From positions 1 through 64,000 of the forward strand of contig SWDT01000063.1 of NCBI GenBank assembly GCA_009193035.1: a stretch of 64,000 bases of DNA, read 5' to 3'. Numbering within the stretch: position 1 is the stretch's first letter; every line of letters begins with the position of its first letter. Below are positions 23,031 to 36,352 of this stretch, in pieces. The stretch comes from Halicephalobus mephisto. Taxonomy: Eukaryota > Nematoda > Chromadorea > Rhabditida > Panagrolaimidae. The position numbers and the translations under genes were made by a program. Below the pieces are notes generated by a model, which was not told the origin of the DNA, did no database searches, and saw only the letters and a list, made by a program, of their open reading frames with translations.

Positions 23031-25284
23031 CTGAAACGAGACTTACGAAATTCGAAATTACCATTATAAAATTAGAAATCGTTAGGAAATTATCTCAATA
23101 CGAATTTCCAAAACATTTCAAAAAATTCCAAAGTATTTTAAAAAGTAAAAATAATCGCAACGAAAATTTCAAAATTCTTAAAACGAAAGAATTTCAAAAT
23201 CAAATTGTTGTGAAAAACGAAAATTATCTAAATAAAAATTTTTAAAACGTTTCAAAATTTCAAAACTAATAAATTTAAAAATCATAATATTTAAAAAAAC
23301 AAAAGTTGTCTCGACACGAATGTTTTACATTTAAAAAATTCTGAAAATTTTACAACGAAAAATTCAAAATTCTTTTGTTAAAAAAACAAAAATTGTTTCA
23401 ATTGAAATTTTAAAATTTCAAACTTCCGAAAAATTAAAATAATATTATTTTAAAAATTAAAAATTCTTTATTCTGGGATTTCTAGAAAATTTCTAAATTT
23501 TTAAAATGAAATTGAAAGTTAACTAGTGTAAAAATTAGGAAAATTTTTATTCAAATTTGTTTCAGAATTGATTTTGTAAAAATTCCAAAACTTTTGTAAC
23601 TGAAAGATTGTAAAAATCAATCGCAAAGTTAATACAAAAAGCAATAAACCGAGAGTAATGGATGATAGGGAGATTCGGAAGAGCTCTATAATATCCACTA
23701 ACAGAGGAATGTGGAGGAAGAGCCGCTTGTCTGTCAGCTCAGAGCGTCCGGCGGCGGTCGATCGCCCATTTCTCCTCCCTGTTTTGTCGCCATCGTTCGT
23801 GGGGCCGAGTAGGAGAAACTGGCCCGCCAAGAAACAAAGTCAGTTTAGCCAGAAAAGAGAACGGGACCAAGTTCGACCGCACGAGCACCAGTAGTCCGGC
23901 AAGCAGGGTGTCTCGATGAACTGTGAGAAGAACGGGAAAATAAAAATTACGAACCGATGGCCTTAGAATGAACAGAGACAAAATTCAGAGAGGATTATTC
24001 AAAACCAACGAGATAAAGAAAATCCAACAATTTTGGACAAAATTTTTCCGAATAAATGTCGATTGAATGGAATTTGATCACATGGAAAAATTTTAAAATA
24101 AAAAGAATTACGAAAAAACTGTCATCAATACCGATTTTCAGTGAAATGAGCTGTAACTGTTTTCGGCTGAATACCCGCGAAAATTTGTGGTTTTTTAAAT
24201 TCGGCGCCAAAAGTACTCGCGCTGACAAAAAAATGAGACTTGTTTGTCCAAAAAACTAGCCAGTTTGGCATTCCATTGCCAAGGAATCCAAGACACTTTT
24301 TCCTCTCCACAGCTGTTCTCTGGAGCAATTTCTTCGTTCTAATCTGGGTCCCAAATGGAAAAAACTTTGTAAAAAATGTTTATTTATTTTTATTTGTCTA
24401 TATATTTAATTTTTTTCGACAAAAAAATTTGTTCAACGAAATTAAAGCATTTTTTGACTGATTTAACAATAACAATCTTTTACGAAATTTCGGCAGTAAT
24501 GTTAGTACTTTTTTAATTTTCAAAAATACACATAAATGCGAAAAATAAGGCACCTAATTAACTTTGGCACAAATTACGCAGAAAATCATCATTTTACAGA
24601 TAAAATTAAAATTATTTAAATGAAATATGAGCAACTGCCTCTTACCCAGAAAAACGGAATTTCGAAACTAACAAGAAAAAGTACTTTACTCGAAGTGGTC
24701 TTTTGAGATCAGCCATATATCGAATTCAAGCTTTTTCAAAAGTACCTTCAGAATCCATAATCGAATTTTGCTCAAAGATCTTCTGAAACGAGGTAATCTG
24801 AAAAATTGGCAAATTTGGGTTCTTGTTTTTTGTTTCTAGTTACTTTTTCGGAAAAAACTAATTAGACGTCCGTAATTCGAAAAAGAAATGCATACAAGTA
24901 CAAAAAGGATTTTGGAAATTAATAAAATTCAAATACAAGCAAAAATTTTGAAAATTATTAAAACTTCGCTCAAGAAATAAGCGAATTCGCTTAAAAGATA
25001 AACGAAGTCGCTCAAGAAATAAACGAAGTCGCTTAAAAGATAAGCGAAGTCGCTCAAGAAATAAACGAATTCGCTTAAATTTTTTCTGAGTTTCGATATA
25101 TGAAAATTTGCGTATTTTTCCGATTTTTTCGTTTCAGAAGAATACTTAGCAAACATAGAAGATTCTGAATATGTACTCGATAAGCTATAAAATGAGCTAT
25201 CATCTGATTCAAAAGCTCACGTTGAGTAAAATACCTTTCCTTGTGAGATATTTTAAAAATAAGGCAAAAATGGCAAATCGATGT
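23031..25284. other. Upstream region of LASP; GC-richer patch
   Basis: The LASP to integrin interval. Most of it is AT-rich with phased A/T runs. A GC-richer patch at about 23690-23900 stands out and is the best candidate for the LASP promoter and first non-coding exon. Frames on both strands across the patch have no recognisable product. A short tandem repeat is listed separately. Confidence 0.4.
24966..25078. repeat. Tandem repeat, about 38-bp unit, three copies
   Basis: Units alternate CGCTCAAGAAATAA and CGCTTAAAAGATAA joined by CGAAGT or CGAATT. The result is about three tandem units of 38 bp with few differences. Confidence 0.8.
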
Positions 25285-28200
25285 TCACACGTGGGTTCCA
25301 TGACGTTCTGGAGAAAACGTATGGGGTTGGGCATATCGGGCTTGATTATCGGCGTAATATTCACCGTTAGTCACACCTCTGTTTAGTTGGGCTTTTTCGT
25401 AATGAGGTCGGTTTCGTTTGAAGAATCCACACTGAAAAATTCAAAGTTTACATTTGTGATTTTCTCAAAAAAGGAAATCTCACCTTATAACAACACCAAA
25501 TAATCAGAGCAAGAATAAGCAAAGCGATCAATATAGCGATCAGAATCCACCACCACGGAATTCCTGTTTCTTGTTCTGAATCGATTTGATTCACTTCTGT
25601 ATTGATCTGAAATTAAAATTAAATAAATGGATTAACTGCAAAATTATTGATTTTTTAAATTTCGAATTCGATTTTACATCGATATTTTAATAAAAAATAA
25701 TCCAACAAATAAAAACAAAATTTTAGGCCAATTTTTGGAACGAAAAAATCCACTATATTTCAATTTTTCGTCCCAGGAGTCTTCGACATCAGATTATGTG
25801 CATAATGAAAGTAAATTGTTAATAAAATTAAACTTTTTGATTTTCGCAGTAAAATTAAAAATTAAAAATTCCAATTAGCAGCTGAAAAAACAACTTACAG
25901 CTGTGACCTGAGGCAGAGGTCTGTAAGAAGTCACGTGAGGAAGTTCCTGGACCTGCATGAATCCGATAGAAGCAATTTTAGCTCCGATAACCTTATTGTC
26001 GATCAGAGTATTGACCCAGACTCGAGAGAAGATTTCAACGAGGATGTACTCGTCTTCTTTCAGATCGATGATGTCACAACTGATTTGAGTACAATTAAGT
26101 GAATTGCAATCCTGAAATTTTTAATAAAAAAATTATTTTAAAAAACAAAATTTACAATTTCAGCTGGATTCAGTTTTCCTCTGTATTCGATTGTCTGACC
26201 GGCATCTGCGACGAGTTTTCTGACTTGCTTCAGACCTTCGTTTTGTTGTTTTCTCCTCTTGGCCAAGCCGGAGGATTGTCTGATTTTTCTTTCTTTCTTC
26301 GCTGCTCGTTTTATCCTTTTATAATCATCATCTTCAAGTCTACCATCATTCGTCTCAAATACTTCTTCATCATCATCTCCTTCATCCCCTTCAAATCCTT
26401 CTTCATCAAATTCTTCATCTTCATCATATTCAGAATCGATCGGCTCACTGGCTGGTGTCGGGATATGTTCGTTAGAAATCGTCAAACTTTCGGGATTAAC
26501 GTTTTGTCCTTGTTTAAGTTTACAAATCGCCTTGCTTGGATCACTGACGAAAGGAGTATCGATCAGATAAAGCAAATGACCTCCGGTGTCGGAGAAACTT
26601 GGCCAGATAATGTCCAAAGTTGCCCGTTTCACAGCACTTGGACCTCGATTCAGTACCTGATACAGATGGCTGACAACAGGTCCGACTTCGAAATCGAAAG
26701 TGGCTTCACTTCCTTCTGTTCTGTTCCGGATATCGTAATTCACTTGTTCTGGACTACTTCGTCCAATCAAAGCCAATTGAGCTTTGATTTCAAGAGGAAC
26801 AGAAACGGTAAATGTATTGTCAGATTCCCTTCCGGGTTCTTCGGGATTTGTACTATTGACCTTCATCTCGACTTCGACGTTTTCCTTCGAAGTGTCGACG
26901 TTGGTTCCGGTCAATCTGATTCCAAAATCGACTTTTTCATTAGCCGGAAGTGGATTTCCGATATCACAGACGAAATCATACGGTTCGTCTTTTTTGTTGT
27001 TGTCAGGATCAGATGGGGTACAGGTGATGGACTGTTTGGTACTGTATTTCTCAATGCCACCGTATTCGAATCCTGGAGGAATCGTGATGAACAATTGGGT
27101 CAAATACGAAGCTTCTCCAGAATTCCTAATAGTCACATTAGTTACTAAAGAAGGATCAGATGTTCCAAGAGTGAATTTCTCCGTCGTCCTAAAGAGTAAT
27201 TTAGGTTTAAATTTATTATTTAACTACTTACGGTGTTGCACTCATCTGGAGATCAGGAACACAAACATTATCAGCACCACAATCCTTTTCGATCACGAGC
27301 TCAGTAGTGAAGGTCTGAGGCAAGGTGGTGTCGATGGCCGGTTCCAAAGCGTCTCCACTCAGACGTTTCTCTACATACGTGTAATTGATGCTGACCATAA
27401 TAGGAGAAATCTTGTCTCTAATAGTGTCTGGAACAAAAATATCATGAGTCTCGCAGAATTCTCTGTTCTTCGACATCGTTATCGTCTGTTCGATGACGTC
27501 AGGTTGGGACTTCGATATGGCTTCTGGAGGAATCTTCGTTCCTCGTTTACGGGCCTAAAAAGATGGAAATCACAGTAATATATAACTTAAAAAATACAAA
27601 TTATCTCGATACGAATTCCTGAAATTCTCTAAGAAGTTTCAGAATCCTTGGTTTCTAATAACTTAAAAAATCTCCATTGAATTTTAAATTCCTAAAATTT
27701 TTCAAACATTCTAGAAATGTCGGAGGAATTCTATTAATTTAGATAAAAAGCAATTAATACTTACAAGTTCTTTAGGAGAGAAGAAAGCCCTAGGATCAGA
27801 AGTCTTCTGTTGACTGTCCAGCTTGATTCTGACCTTCAAATCAATAGTGTTGTGTTCTGGCTGGAGTTTGCCGTTGTATTTAACACAGAATTTGACCTTC
27901 TCACAGGGCATTTTTCCAAATTCGGTTGAGCAAAGCTTCTCATCGAGATTAATCGTTTTTCTGTTGGTATTAATGGATCCAGTGACCTTCATGACTGGTC
28001 TTGTTCGCAGAATTACAGCTTGATTACTGTCGGCAGCCCCAACGGCGACATCAGGATATCCATTGTTGTCGATATCCCGCCCACCAGAAAGAGAAAATCC
28101 GAAAGTCTTCAAAGCTGTATTGATGTCTTCGGCTCCGATTCTCTGAGTGACTTCTTTTCTGACTCCTTCTTCGCTTCCGTGGTAGATGTAGATAGCACCG

Positions 28201-30693
28201 TGTTTGTCGGGACCGTCATAAGGAGCTCCGACGATGAAGTCATTGTAGCCGTCCCCGTTCAAGTCCCCGGCGGCAGCGATGGAGTACCCGAAGCGGGACC
28301 ATTGGGAGTGGCCGATGAGATGGATTCCTTCACGGAAAACTCCAGGACCACTTTGGATGAAAACAGTCACTTTCCCGATATCGTACTGTGGTTTGTGCTC
28401 TTGAGTTTTGACGTCGAAAACAGTTTTGTAATCAGTGTAAAATGGAGATCCAACAATGAGATCATCCAGACCGTCTTTGTTGAGATCAGTGACGGCAACA
28501 CTAGCTCCGAAATACTGACCACGTTGACCGTTTTCATCAGTGACGTTGACGATCGACCGAAGTTGTCTTGTGTAGATCGAAACCATTCCGATGAGTTCAT
28601 TTCCTCTAGGGACTCCAGCAACGACATCATCGAGACCATCTCCGTCGAAATCTCCTGCTGTCGTGGAATATCCCATTTGATGGTGATCCGTCGGAGCAGG
28701 TCCATCACTGGTGTTCGGACGGTCTGTGATGTTGTGGATGTCTTGGGAAAATATTGCGCCTTGCCAGTACCATACTCCAGGACCAGAAATATACAGTTTA
28801 GAATCTCCTTTGTCAGGAATAGCAGCACTGAATCCACACATACCGTAACCGAATCTGTGATGACCGTGACGAGCCGGTTCTTGTCGACATGGAGCAAATT
28901 CCGTGATTTTTTGGAAGTTGTCTTGAGCATAATAACAAGTCCCAACAGGTTCAATCACTTCAAATTTGGAAAAGAAATATTTGTAATGAGGAGCACAAGC
29001 CTAAAAATGAGTTATTTGAATTATGGAAGATTTTCAGATCCTACCAGAGCAGCACCCCCTTCCTTGGCAGCAACCACAGTAGCCCCGAACATCTGATGGG
29101 ATTTCTCCTCGATGTTAAGTCGTGTGGATCCATTGAGCCGTTGTTCATTTCCTAGAATTTTAAAAATAAATATTGTAGTTAAAAATGCATTTTGGATTTT
29201 TTGAATTCCCGCGCAAAAAGGGCGAGTTAACTTTGAAGAGGAAAAAAACGGTAATTTCGGAAATTCGTACCGGAACCGACTCGCCTTGTTTCCGTTCGGT
29301 CTCTTTCTTTTACAATGTCGAAAATTCCTAAAGAATTCTAAGAATTCTCATCGGGACAATTTTGTAAAGACTCATTTTTAACTTTTATAATAATATGGGT
29401 CTTGGGATTTCTGAAATCCCACATAAAAATAAAACTTTATAAGAGTGTAAAAAATAATAAATCCGGCAAATCATTACTGAAATCAATTTTAATTTTTTCA
29501 TTTTCTAAATTTAAAAAAATTTATATTCGGATAATTTTTAATTTTTACAAAAATAATTTTTTAGAATTTTTAAATCTACTTAAAGCGAGGAAATTATGAC
29601 TGAAAAATACGATAATTTTAATATTAATATCAAAATTAATTTTTATTTTTTTAAATTTATAATTTTTACAAAAATAATTTTTTTATAATTTTTACGAAAA
29701 TAATTTTTTTATAATTTTTACGAAAATAATTTTTTTAGAATTTTTACAAAAATAATTTTTTTTATAATTTTTAAATTCCTACTCAAAGAAAACGACCGAG
29801 TTATGACAGTAGAGAATATGGTAATTTTAATATTAATATCGAAATTAATTTTTATTTTTTTAAATTTATAATTTTTACAAAAATAATTTTTTTATAATTT
29901 TTACGAAAATAATTTTTTTATAATTTTTACAAAAATAATTCTTTTATAATTTTTACAAAAATAATTTTTTTAGAATTTTTACAAAAATAATTTTTTTAGA
30001 ATTTTTACAAAAATAATTTTTTTAGAATTTTTACAAAAATAATTTTTTTATAATTTTTAAATTCCCACTCAAAGAAAACGACCGAGTTATGACAGTAGAG
30101 AATACGGTAATTTTAACAATTACTACCGAAGTCGACTTTTTTTTCATATTTCTTACATGAGTTCCTACAGTTTCTTAAAGATTAAAAAATTCGTGTCAAA
30201 AAAATCCCATAAAAACACTAATTTCAATTTTTAACACTAATATGATTAAATTTTTCAAAAAATTAACGGTTTCAAGGCTGTTTTTCTCTAAAACGAAACT
30301 GCCGCAAATTGCTCTATAAAATTTTTCGTCAATGACAAAAGTACCTGTTTGATCGAAGTGGAGCTGTGAACATCTTTGATTTCGGACATCACAAGCGTAG
30401 ACAACACCGCCTTTGGTGATTCCACGTTGATTCGATTGACCGAATGGAGCACCAACAAGAAGACTGAAAAATTACTTTATTTTTTAATTTAATAAAATTA
30501 AGACTCACAGCTGTGTTTGACCCGAATGATAGAAATCGATGGAATAACCAAAGGACCCCCCTGCAGGTGACCTGTGAACTAGGGGTTTCCTTGTGTCGAC
30601 GTTGAAGGCTTCTGAAGAGTAAAAAACAAGAAGAATCTGAATCAATAGGCCGAAGACCGAAGGTGGCCTCACCCGGAGAGGCGCCCGATTCAT
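25285..30693 (-). CDS. pat-2: Integrin alpha subunit, RGD-type (PAT-2-like)
   Basis: Nine exons on the minus strand (30693-30509, 30463-30345, 29151-29045, 29000-27765, 27554-27232, 27188-26156, 26111-25899, 25606-25484, 25431-25285) join in frame to 1161 aa. A signal peptide covers residues 1-29. A seven-blade FG-GAP propeller follows, with four metal loops: DFDGDGLDD, DLNKDGLDD, DLNGDGYND and DIDNNGYPD, near residues 254-450. There is no inserted I domain. After the leg region an acidic stretch (about 909-945) precedes KRIKR, a furin-type heavy/light chain site. One membrane helix (about 1089-1113) is followed by CGFFKRNRPH, the conserved GFFKR tail. The tail's EKAQL resembles the alpha-5 and alpha-PS2 group, hence PAT-2 rather than the laminin-type INA-1. 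It should pair with a beta integrin at muscle and epidermal attachments. The paralogue assignment is less certain than the family. Confidence 0.95.
29600..30115. repeat. Higher-order AT tandem repeat in integrin intron 3
   Basis: About 22-bp units of the type TTTTTACAAAAATAATTTT are iterated. The array is divided by a longer motif ending GGTAATTTTAATATTAATATC at about 29610, 29820 and, diverged, 30105. A second shared block, AACGACCGAGTTATGACAG, occurs twice (about 29789 and 30074). It lies inside the 1.2-kb intron between exons 2 and 3. Confidence 0.8.
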
Positions 30694-33600
30694 TTTGGGC
30701 TAAAGGCACCTAAAAATGGAATTCAAATGACCACTCAACAGGTGGAGTTGACTGAGTAGGTGTACACGATCGCCAACTGCTCTCAATCGATGCAAAGATT
30801 CAATTGTAACAAAAAAAATTAAATTTAAAAAATGATCAATTTATCTTGATACCGGTAAAAATCGTAAAAATTCAAATGAAAAGTATGAAAATTAATGGTT
30901 TTTTTCGATCCAAGTTATTTGGGGAACATTAAAACGCCAAAAAAACCGCGAATAAAATGGGCAAAATTTCGAAATTTAAAATATTCCAAATAAAATTTTA
31001 AAAATTCAAAAATATTTTTAAATTTTAAATAAAATTAAAAAAATTAAAAAAATTTTTAAAATTACAAAAAATATTGAATAAAATTATAAAATTACAAAAA
31101 TATTAAATAAAATTTAAAAAATTACAAAGTTTTAAAAATTTCGAATAAAGTAGAAAAATTACAAAATTTTTAAATTAAGAAAATTTTAAATAAAATTGTA
31201 AAATTTTAAGATTTCAAAAAATTTTAAAATTTAAAATAAAATAGAAAAAATTTAATTAAAAAAATCAAAAATTATTTTAATCAATGTTCGAATTTGGGCA
31301 AACAAAAAAAATATGGAAATTATTTCAAGCATGGCAGAAATGTTTGCATTTTACAGCCCCTAAGGCATTAGTCTTTCTTCCCGGCCTCCAGGCAAGGAAT
31401 TGAAGAAAGCTTTCGTCCGTCTTTCTATCGTTCGTCCAGACCTCAGGCGTTCTCTTGATTTTCTGCATTCTACCGGTACGGATTTATCGCAGATCCACAA
31501 TTTGCTAAAAGATCCTCGACAGAGAGATATCCACATAACAGCTGCCGTTCAGGAAGCCGAACCGAGATCGGCCATAAGCTGGGTCTGATCTGACAAGTTT
31601 AGATGCACTACGGAGAGACAAAAGAGGGTCCTGGCCCTACACGCCCACAACTTTCCTCGCCCCCGAATTTAAATCTTAGCCATCTTTCAGGAATATTGAC
31701 CAGTCGATGGTTCTTTTATCTTGTCAGGCGGGAAACGACCAACAATAATGTCCAAACTTGTTCAAAAATGATACTCAACATTCTTAACACGTAATAATTC
31801 AAAAAACAAAAAGCAATTGTTCTTCAAGAACAACCATAGTCCTGTATTCCCCATGGCCATCCACTAAAGGCATTTCTTCCATCTGCCGTTGATGGAATGA
31901 CAGCTGGGAGTTGTCAGAATTAACACCCTACTGGGAAACGTAAAATCATTCTATTATAAAATTAAAAAGGGAAATTGTCAGGAATTGCTCCCGACAAAAG
32001 TTTTTAAAATTTTCTATAAAATCTAAAAACCAAAACATTCAAAAAATTTTAAAATTTCATTGAATTCAGAAATATTCTGATTCAAAAAATTTAAAAATCA
32101 AACTTTAATAAAGTATGAAATTTGAATATTTAAAAAGAAAAATTTAAAATCGTTACAAAAATATCTCGACACAAATCTTCAAAACCTCCAAAACTTAAAA
32201 TATTCAAATAATTTTAAAAATTATGATTAAATTCAAAAATATTTCAATTTAAAAAAAATTTAAAAATAAAATTAAAATTTTTCAATTATATAAAAATTAA
32301 AATTAAAAATTATTATTTTTGCACAAATTTTCTAAAAAAATTCCAAAATTTGCAGATTCAAATTATTATAAAAATTTTAAATAAATTATAAAAAATTCTA
32401 GTTTAAGAAAATCGGAAAAATAAACTTTGGCAAAGTATGAATGTTGTTAGATATGAGTCATTGACGAAGAGGAAATAAATACTAATTGTAATTTTTGTCC
32501 TATTACAAAATTTGGAGATAAACATTATTACGAAATCCTCACAACAAAATTTTTTTTTTTAATTTTAAATTTAAAATGATTTTAGTAAATTTTGAAATAC
32601 TCTAAAAATTTTCACAATATTCTCAAATATTGTAAAAGAACTTCAGAATCTTCCACTGAATTCTAGAAACGTTTTAAAAAAACTTACATTTGGAAAAAAT
32701 AAAAAATGGAATCGAAAGTCCAAAAAAATGTACTTAATCGATCTACGGTCAAGAGTTTTAAGATTTTAAAAAAAAATTTCAAAATTTTAAATCCACAATA
32801 ATTTTAGTAAATTCTGAAATGTTTTAAAAATTTTCACAATATTCTCAGATTCCAAAAGAATTTCAGAATCTATAATTTTAAAAAAACTTACATTTGGAAA
32901 AAATAAAAAATGGAATCGAAAGTTCAAAAAAATGTACTTAATCGATCTACGGTCAAGAGTTTTCAAGTCGTCAATCGGATTTCAAAAAGTAAACAAAAAT
33001 CAGAAATTGGTAGACCAATTTGACTTTTAAAGACTTGAAAATTAGAATTAAAAAAACATTCATAAAATTTTATAATTTCGAAATAACGATCGTTCTTCTG
33101 AGTCATCCAAAATACGAAAAACTTAGAATATTTTCTCAATCTGTTGATCAAAAAATTTTCGCCAATGAAACTATATACAATAAAAAGTAAAATTTTCTTG
33201 CGCAAATTGATTCATGGAAAAAATGGCCTCGCGGAGCTAATTAATCTTTTTTTTCTGTAAGCCTTGATTGCTGATATTTATCGTTCTCGACATCTGGAAA
33301 GAAAATATTTAAAAAAGATGAAATCAAAATTACTAAAACGGTTTCTGAATTAGAAATTCAGGATTAAAACAAAGCTCAGAGGCTCAGTTCCTTCCGGGAT
33401 CTCTCATTAGTCAAGTTTAACGCCCTAAAGCGAAGATGCATGCATTCAAAAATGAGCCATCTAGACAAACTGACATCCATGAAGACAATTGATGTTTCGT
33501 TTCGGCTTTCGGGATTTCTGAAACATCCGAAAAGCCGAAATTCCCGGAATTGCGCACTGTGAGTCCGAAAATCGCTTTTTCCTAGTCTCTATATTGTCCT

Positions 33601-34140
33601 CTATTTCACGCAATTCATTTCGCGAAATGACGCCAGCTGGAAGAGGCCAACTGTGTGGAAACTGTCCGAACACCATTCCGATTGACATGACGACCCGCAA
33701 TCTTTTATTTTATGAAGGTTACAACACTACCGGAACAAACAACCATTCAATCAAGAACAATTAAATTTATTTGGCAAAAAATCACAAAATCAAAACTCAA
33801 TGAGTAATCTGCCCAGAGAGAATGCCGATCTTCTGGTTGGATAGCCTAAATGACCATTTTTGTCCGAAAAATGCGCGTCTGGCAGCCAGTCGTCCATTTT
33901 TGATTCTTTAATTTTAAGAATATTTTCAGTGTGTAAACTGGAATATCTTTGAACTTTTTAGAATCCTCCAGAATCCACTAAGAATTGAAAAAAATATTTG
34001 TGAAAGTTTCTAGAATTTCCTCGAGATTTTGCATAGATGTAATTTCGTAAATATTTTCATTTCTGCTTTTTATGAAATAGAATCATTCTATCATCAGAAG
34101 GAGATAAATCATTCTTTAATTATTAGGTGGATAAAGCTTT
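30694..34140. other. Integrin upstream region
   Basis: Mostly AT-rich. A GC-richer patch at about 31370-31760 contains short frames without recognisable product and is a candidate promoter or 5' UTR region for the integrin gene. A direct duplication is listed separately. Small frames on both strands near 33000-33700 show nothing I can identify. Confidence 0.4.
32570..32962. repeat. Direct duplication, about 170-200 bp, two copies
   Basis: The block containing ACTTACATTTGGAAAAAATA and CTTAATCGATCTACGGTCAA occurs at about 32683-32755 and again at about 32886-32957. Flanking AT-rich sequence is also shared from about 32600 and 32800. The spacing is about 203 bp. Confidence 0.85.
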
Positions 34141-35300
34141 ATTCACCCGACTATACAGAACTAACAACTGATGGAGTATCACAAAAGAACTGCTCAAAAA
34201 TAAACTTTAATCCATTTTTTTCGCTTGATAATGATTAAATCAAACTCCTTCCATAACAAAAAACTTTTTCCAAAAGTTAATTTTCAATCACTTCAGAAAA
34301 ATAAAAGCATAAACTGACTTAAAACTCACTTTCTCGTTCTGCAGTAGCAGATAAAAGTTAAAAGATAATCTTAATAAGAATCTGAATAATTAACAAAGAT
34401 GAGAAGAACAGTAGAAACAAAAGGAATCACAAGATAATGACAAACTTGGATTTCCACATTATGAATCTAATCCACTGCTTTATATTTTCTATTTTATGTA
34501 ATTATTTAAAATTAATTTGAAGAAGAAATGAATCAATAGGCAAGTAATTTGTTTAGTATTTTCTATAAACAAGAATGAGTGAAAGTTTGAGCCAATTCAA
34601 ATGTGTTTTTTCTGTCATGGATATTCATAATATAACAAAAGTAAAACTCAAAACAAATGATTTTAATCTTTTCTAACATAATACAGATATTTACAATTGT
34701 TGAAACTTGAAATATCTGTATTTAATCTCTAAAAGTCACTTGAAATATTCGAAATCTCCATGAATTTCACAGAGGCTTCTGAAATCTACCAGGTCTACAA
34801 TGAGAATCTACTTAACGATCCAAACGATCATTTGAAGATTAATCACTTGATTCATTTGTAAAGTTCTAAAACAACTTAATTTATCATCTTTCATAATTTG
34901 TTATTTTCTACAAAAAAAACAACTCACCTTCAAAGGGTTACTGTAATGTGAATTATAATCTTTTTAATAATTGTCAATAATTTATTGAATAATAATTAAT
35001 ACCCAAGAATAAACATGGTTTTGTATTTTACATGACTTTAATCAGAATTACCAGACCCATTTAAGCAAGATCTACATTAAAAGTTCATTTTTAAAACGTT
35101 ATTATTAAGAAATATTTACTATGCAAAATTTAAATTTTCACATGGCTTGTGATTTTTTGGAAAATTGAAAATTCCCTTTAAAGCAATTTTGTAACATATA
35201 TTTCTACGTGTTAAAATAATGAAACTAGAACTTTGTAAAAGTTTCTTGAATTTTCTAAATTTAACAGAAGATTGGACATTATTTCTGTATTTGATAATTT
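34141..35300. repeat. Dispersed 1.1-kb repeat, copy 2
   Basis: Colinear with 16041-17170, same orientation, with many substitutions and small indels. It lies in the integrin to GPCR intergenic interval, 18 kb from copy 1. I see no coding potential and no terminal repeats. Confidence 0.75.
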
Positions 35301-36352
35301 TTTGAGTTCCCTAGCTTTTAGATATCAATCCTTAAATATTTAGTTTAATAAGAACAATGTTGAAAATCACATAGCAACCTGCCATATCTTCCCTTGGAGA
35401 TAATATGAAAATATGCCTAATATAGCATTTCTTAGAGTCGTGCGTATTTTATAATCCATATATAGATATTTTCTTAAGTATTTTATTATTTAAATTATTA
35501 TTTTTCTGAACCTAATTTTGTAACACTTTCCAAAATTAGTTTTTATTAATAAAGAAAAACTAAATTTTAAAACATTATTCAATTTTTACTTTAAATTTTA
35601 CAAATAATTGGAATTATTAAAGACAAGCCTCCGTGTTTTAAAATTTGATAAAATTATTTGTAATAAAAGATTTTTGAAATTTTCTAAGAACAATTATTTT
35701 TTATTTTTGTAATAGTACAAATATTTTAATTATTATTCTTCCATTTTTCGATAATAATTCAAATTTTGTAATATTTTTACTTTGTCAAAATTTCGGTGTT
35801 TTACTTTTTGAATTGGAATTTTTTTAAATTTGGCAAAAACAAAAATAATGATTTTAAATGTTTCTAGATAATTCCAGAAATTTATTCGGATAATTTTTGC
35901 AACAATATTTATTACTGTTTGTTATAATAGGATTATTTTTAAGAATTTTAACTTCACAAAAAAGAAAAACTAACTCATTCATAAAAAGTCAAAAAAAGGT
36001 TATTAGATTTGCTTGACTCGATTCGGGGAGGAATCACCTTGTTCTTTACTAATCTACAGTGGCCGGGAGAATGCTAATCCTGAACTCGAACAATGCGCGT
36101 GCTTGGCTTTTTGGAATCCTTTAGTTTTTCTTGTTTTGTCGGAGAATAGCTAGAAGAACAGAAAATTGTCGAGGAATTGAGGGTTCGGTAGTCATTTCTC
36201 GGGTTTTCTCGGGTCGATACAGATTACGAAAATGACAACCGACTGTAAGCGGGAGATTGACCCCGCCTTGAAGTCAAGAAAATTGAGAAAACAAATTTAT
36301 CGGTCTTTACTGAAGGTAACGTTGTGATCAATCTGCTCCACGATTTCTCACG
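35301..36352. other. Upstream region of the class C GPCR gene
   Basis: AT-rich to about 36000, then a more mixed segment of 350 bases leading into the GPCR start, probably promoter and 5' UTR. No frame here is convincing. Confidence 0.4.

Noticed and set aside
23658..23981. Overlapping frames in the GC-richer patch upstream of LASP
   Set aside because: GC-rich sequence has fewer stops, so open frames on both strands are expected; no motif, splice support or start context.
26099..27148. 349-codon open frame on the plus strand
   Set aside because: It is the antisense of integrin exon 6. Its length follows from the open sense frame and it has no motif of its own.
28020..29096. 358-codon open frame on the plus strand
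   Set aside because: Antisense of integrin exon 4, which carries the FG-GAP repeats; the Ser/Val-rich product is a shadow.
29600..30115. CRISPR-like alternation of repeats and spacers
   Set aside because: Units are AT-rich, imperfect and without unique spacers, lying in an intron of a eukaryotic gene; a satellite-type array explains them.
33461..33700. 79-codon frame on the minus strand
   Set aside because: No motif, no splice support, and in non-repetitive intergenic DNA; probably chance.
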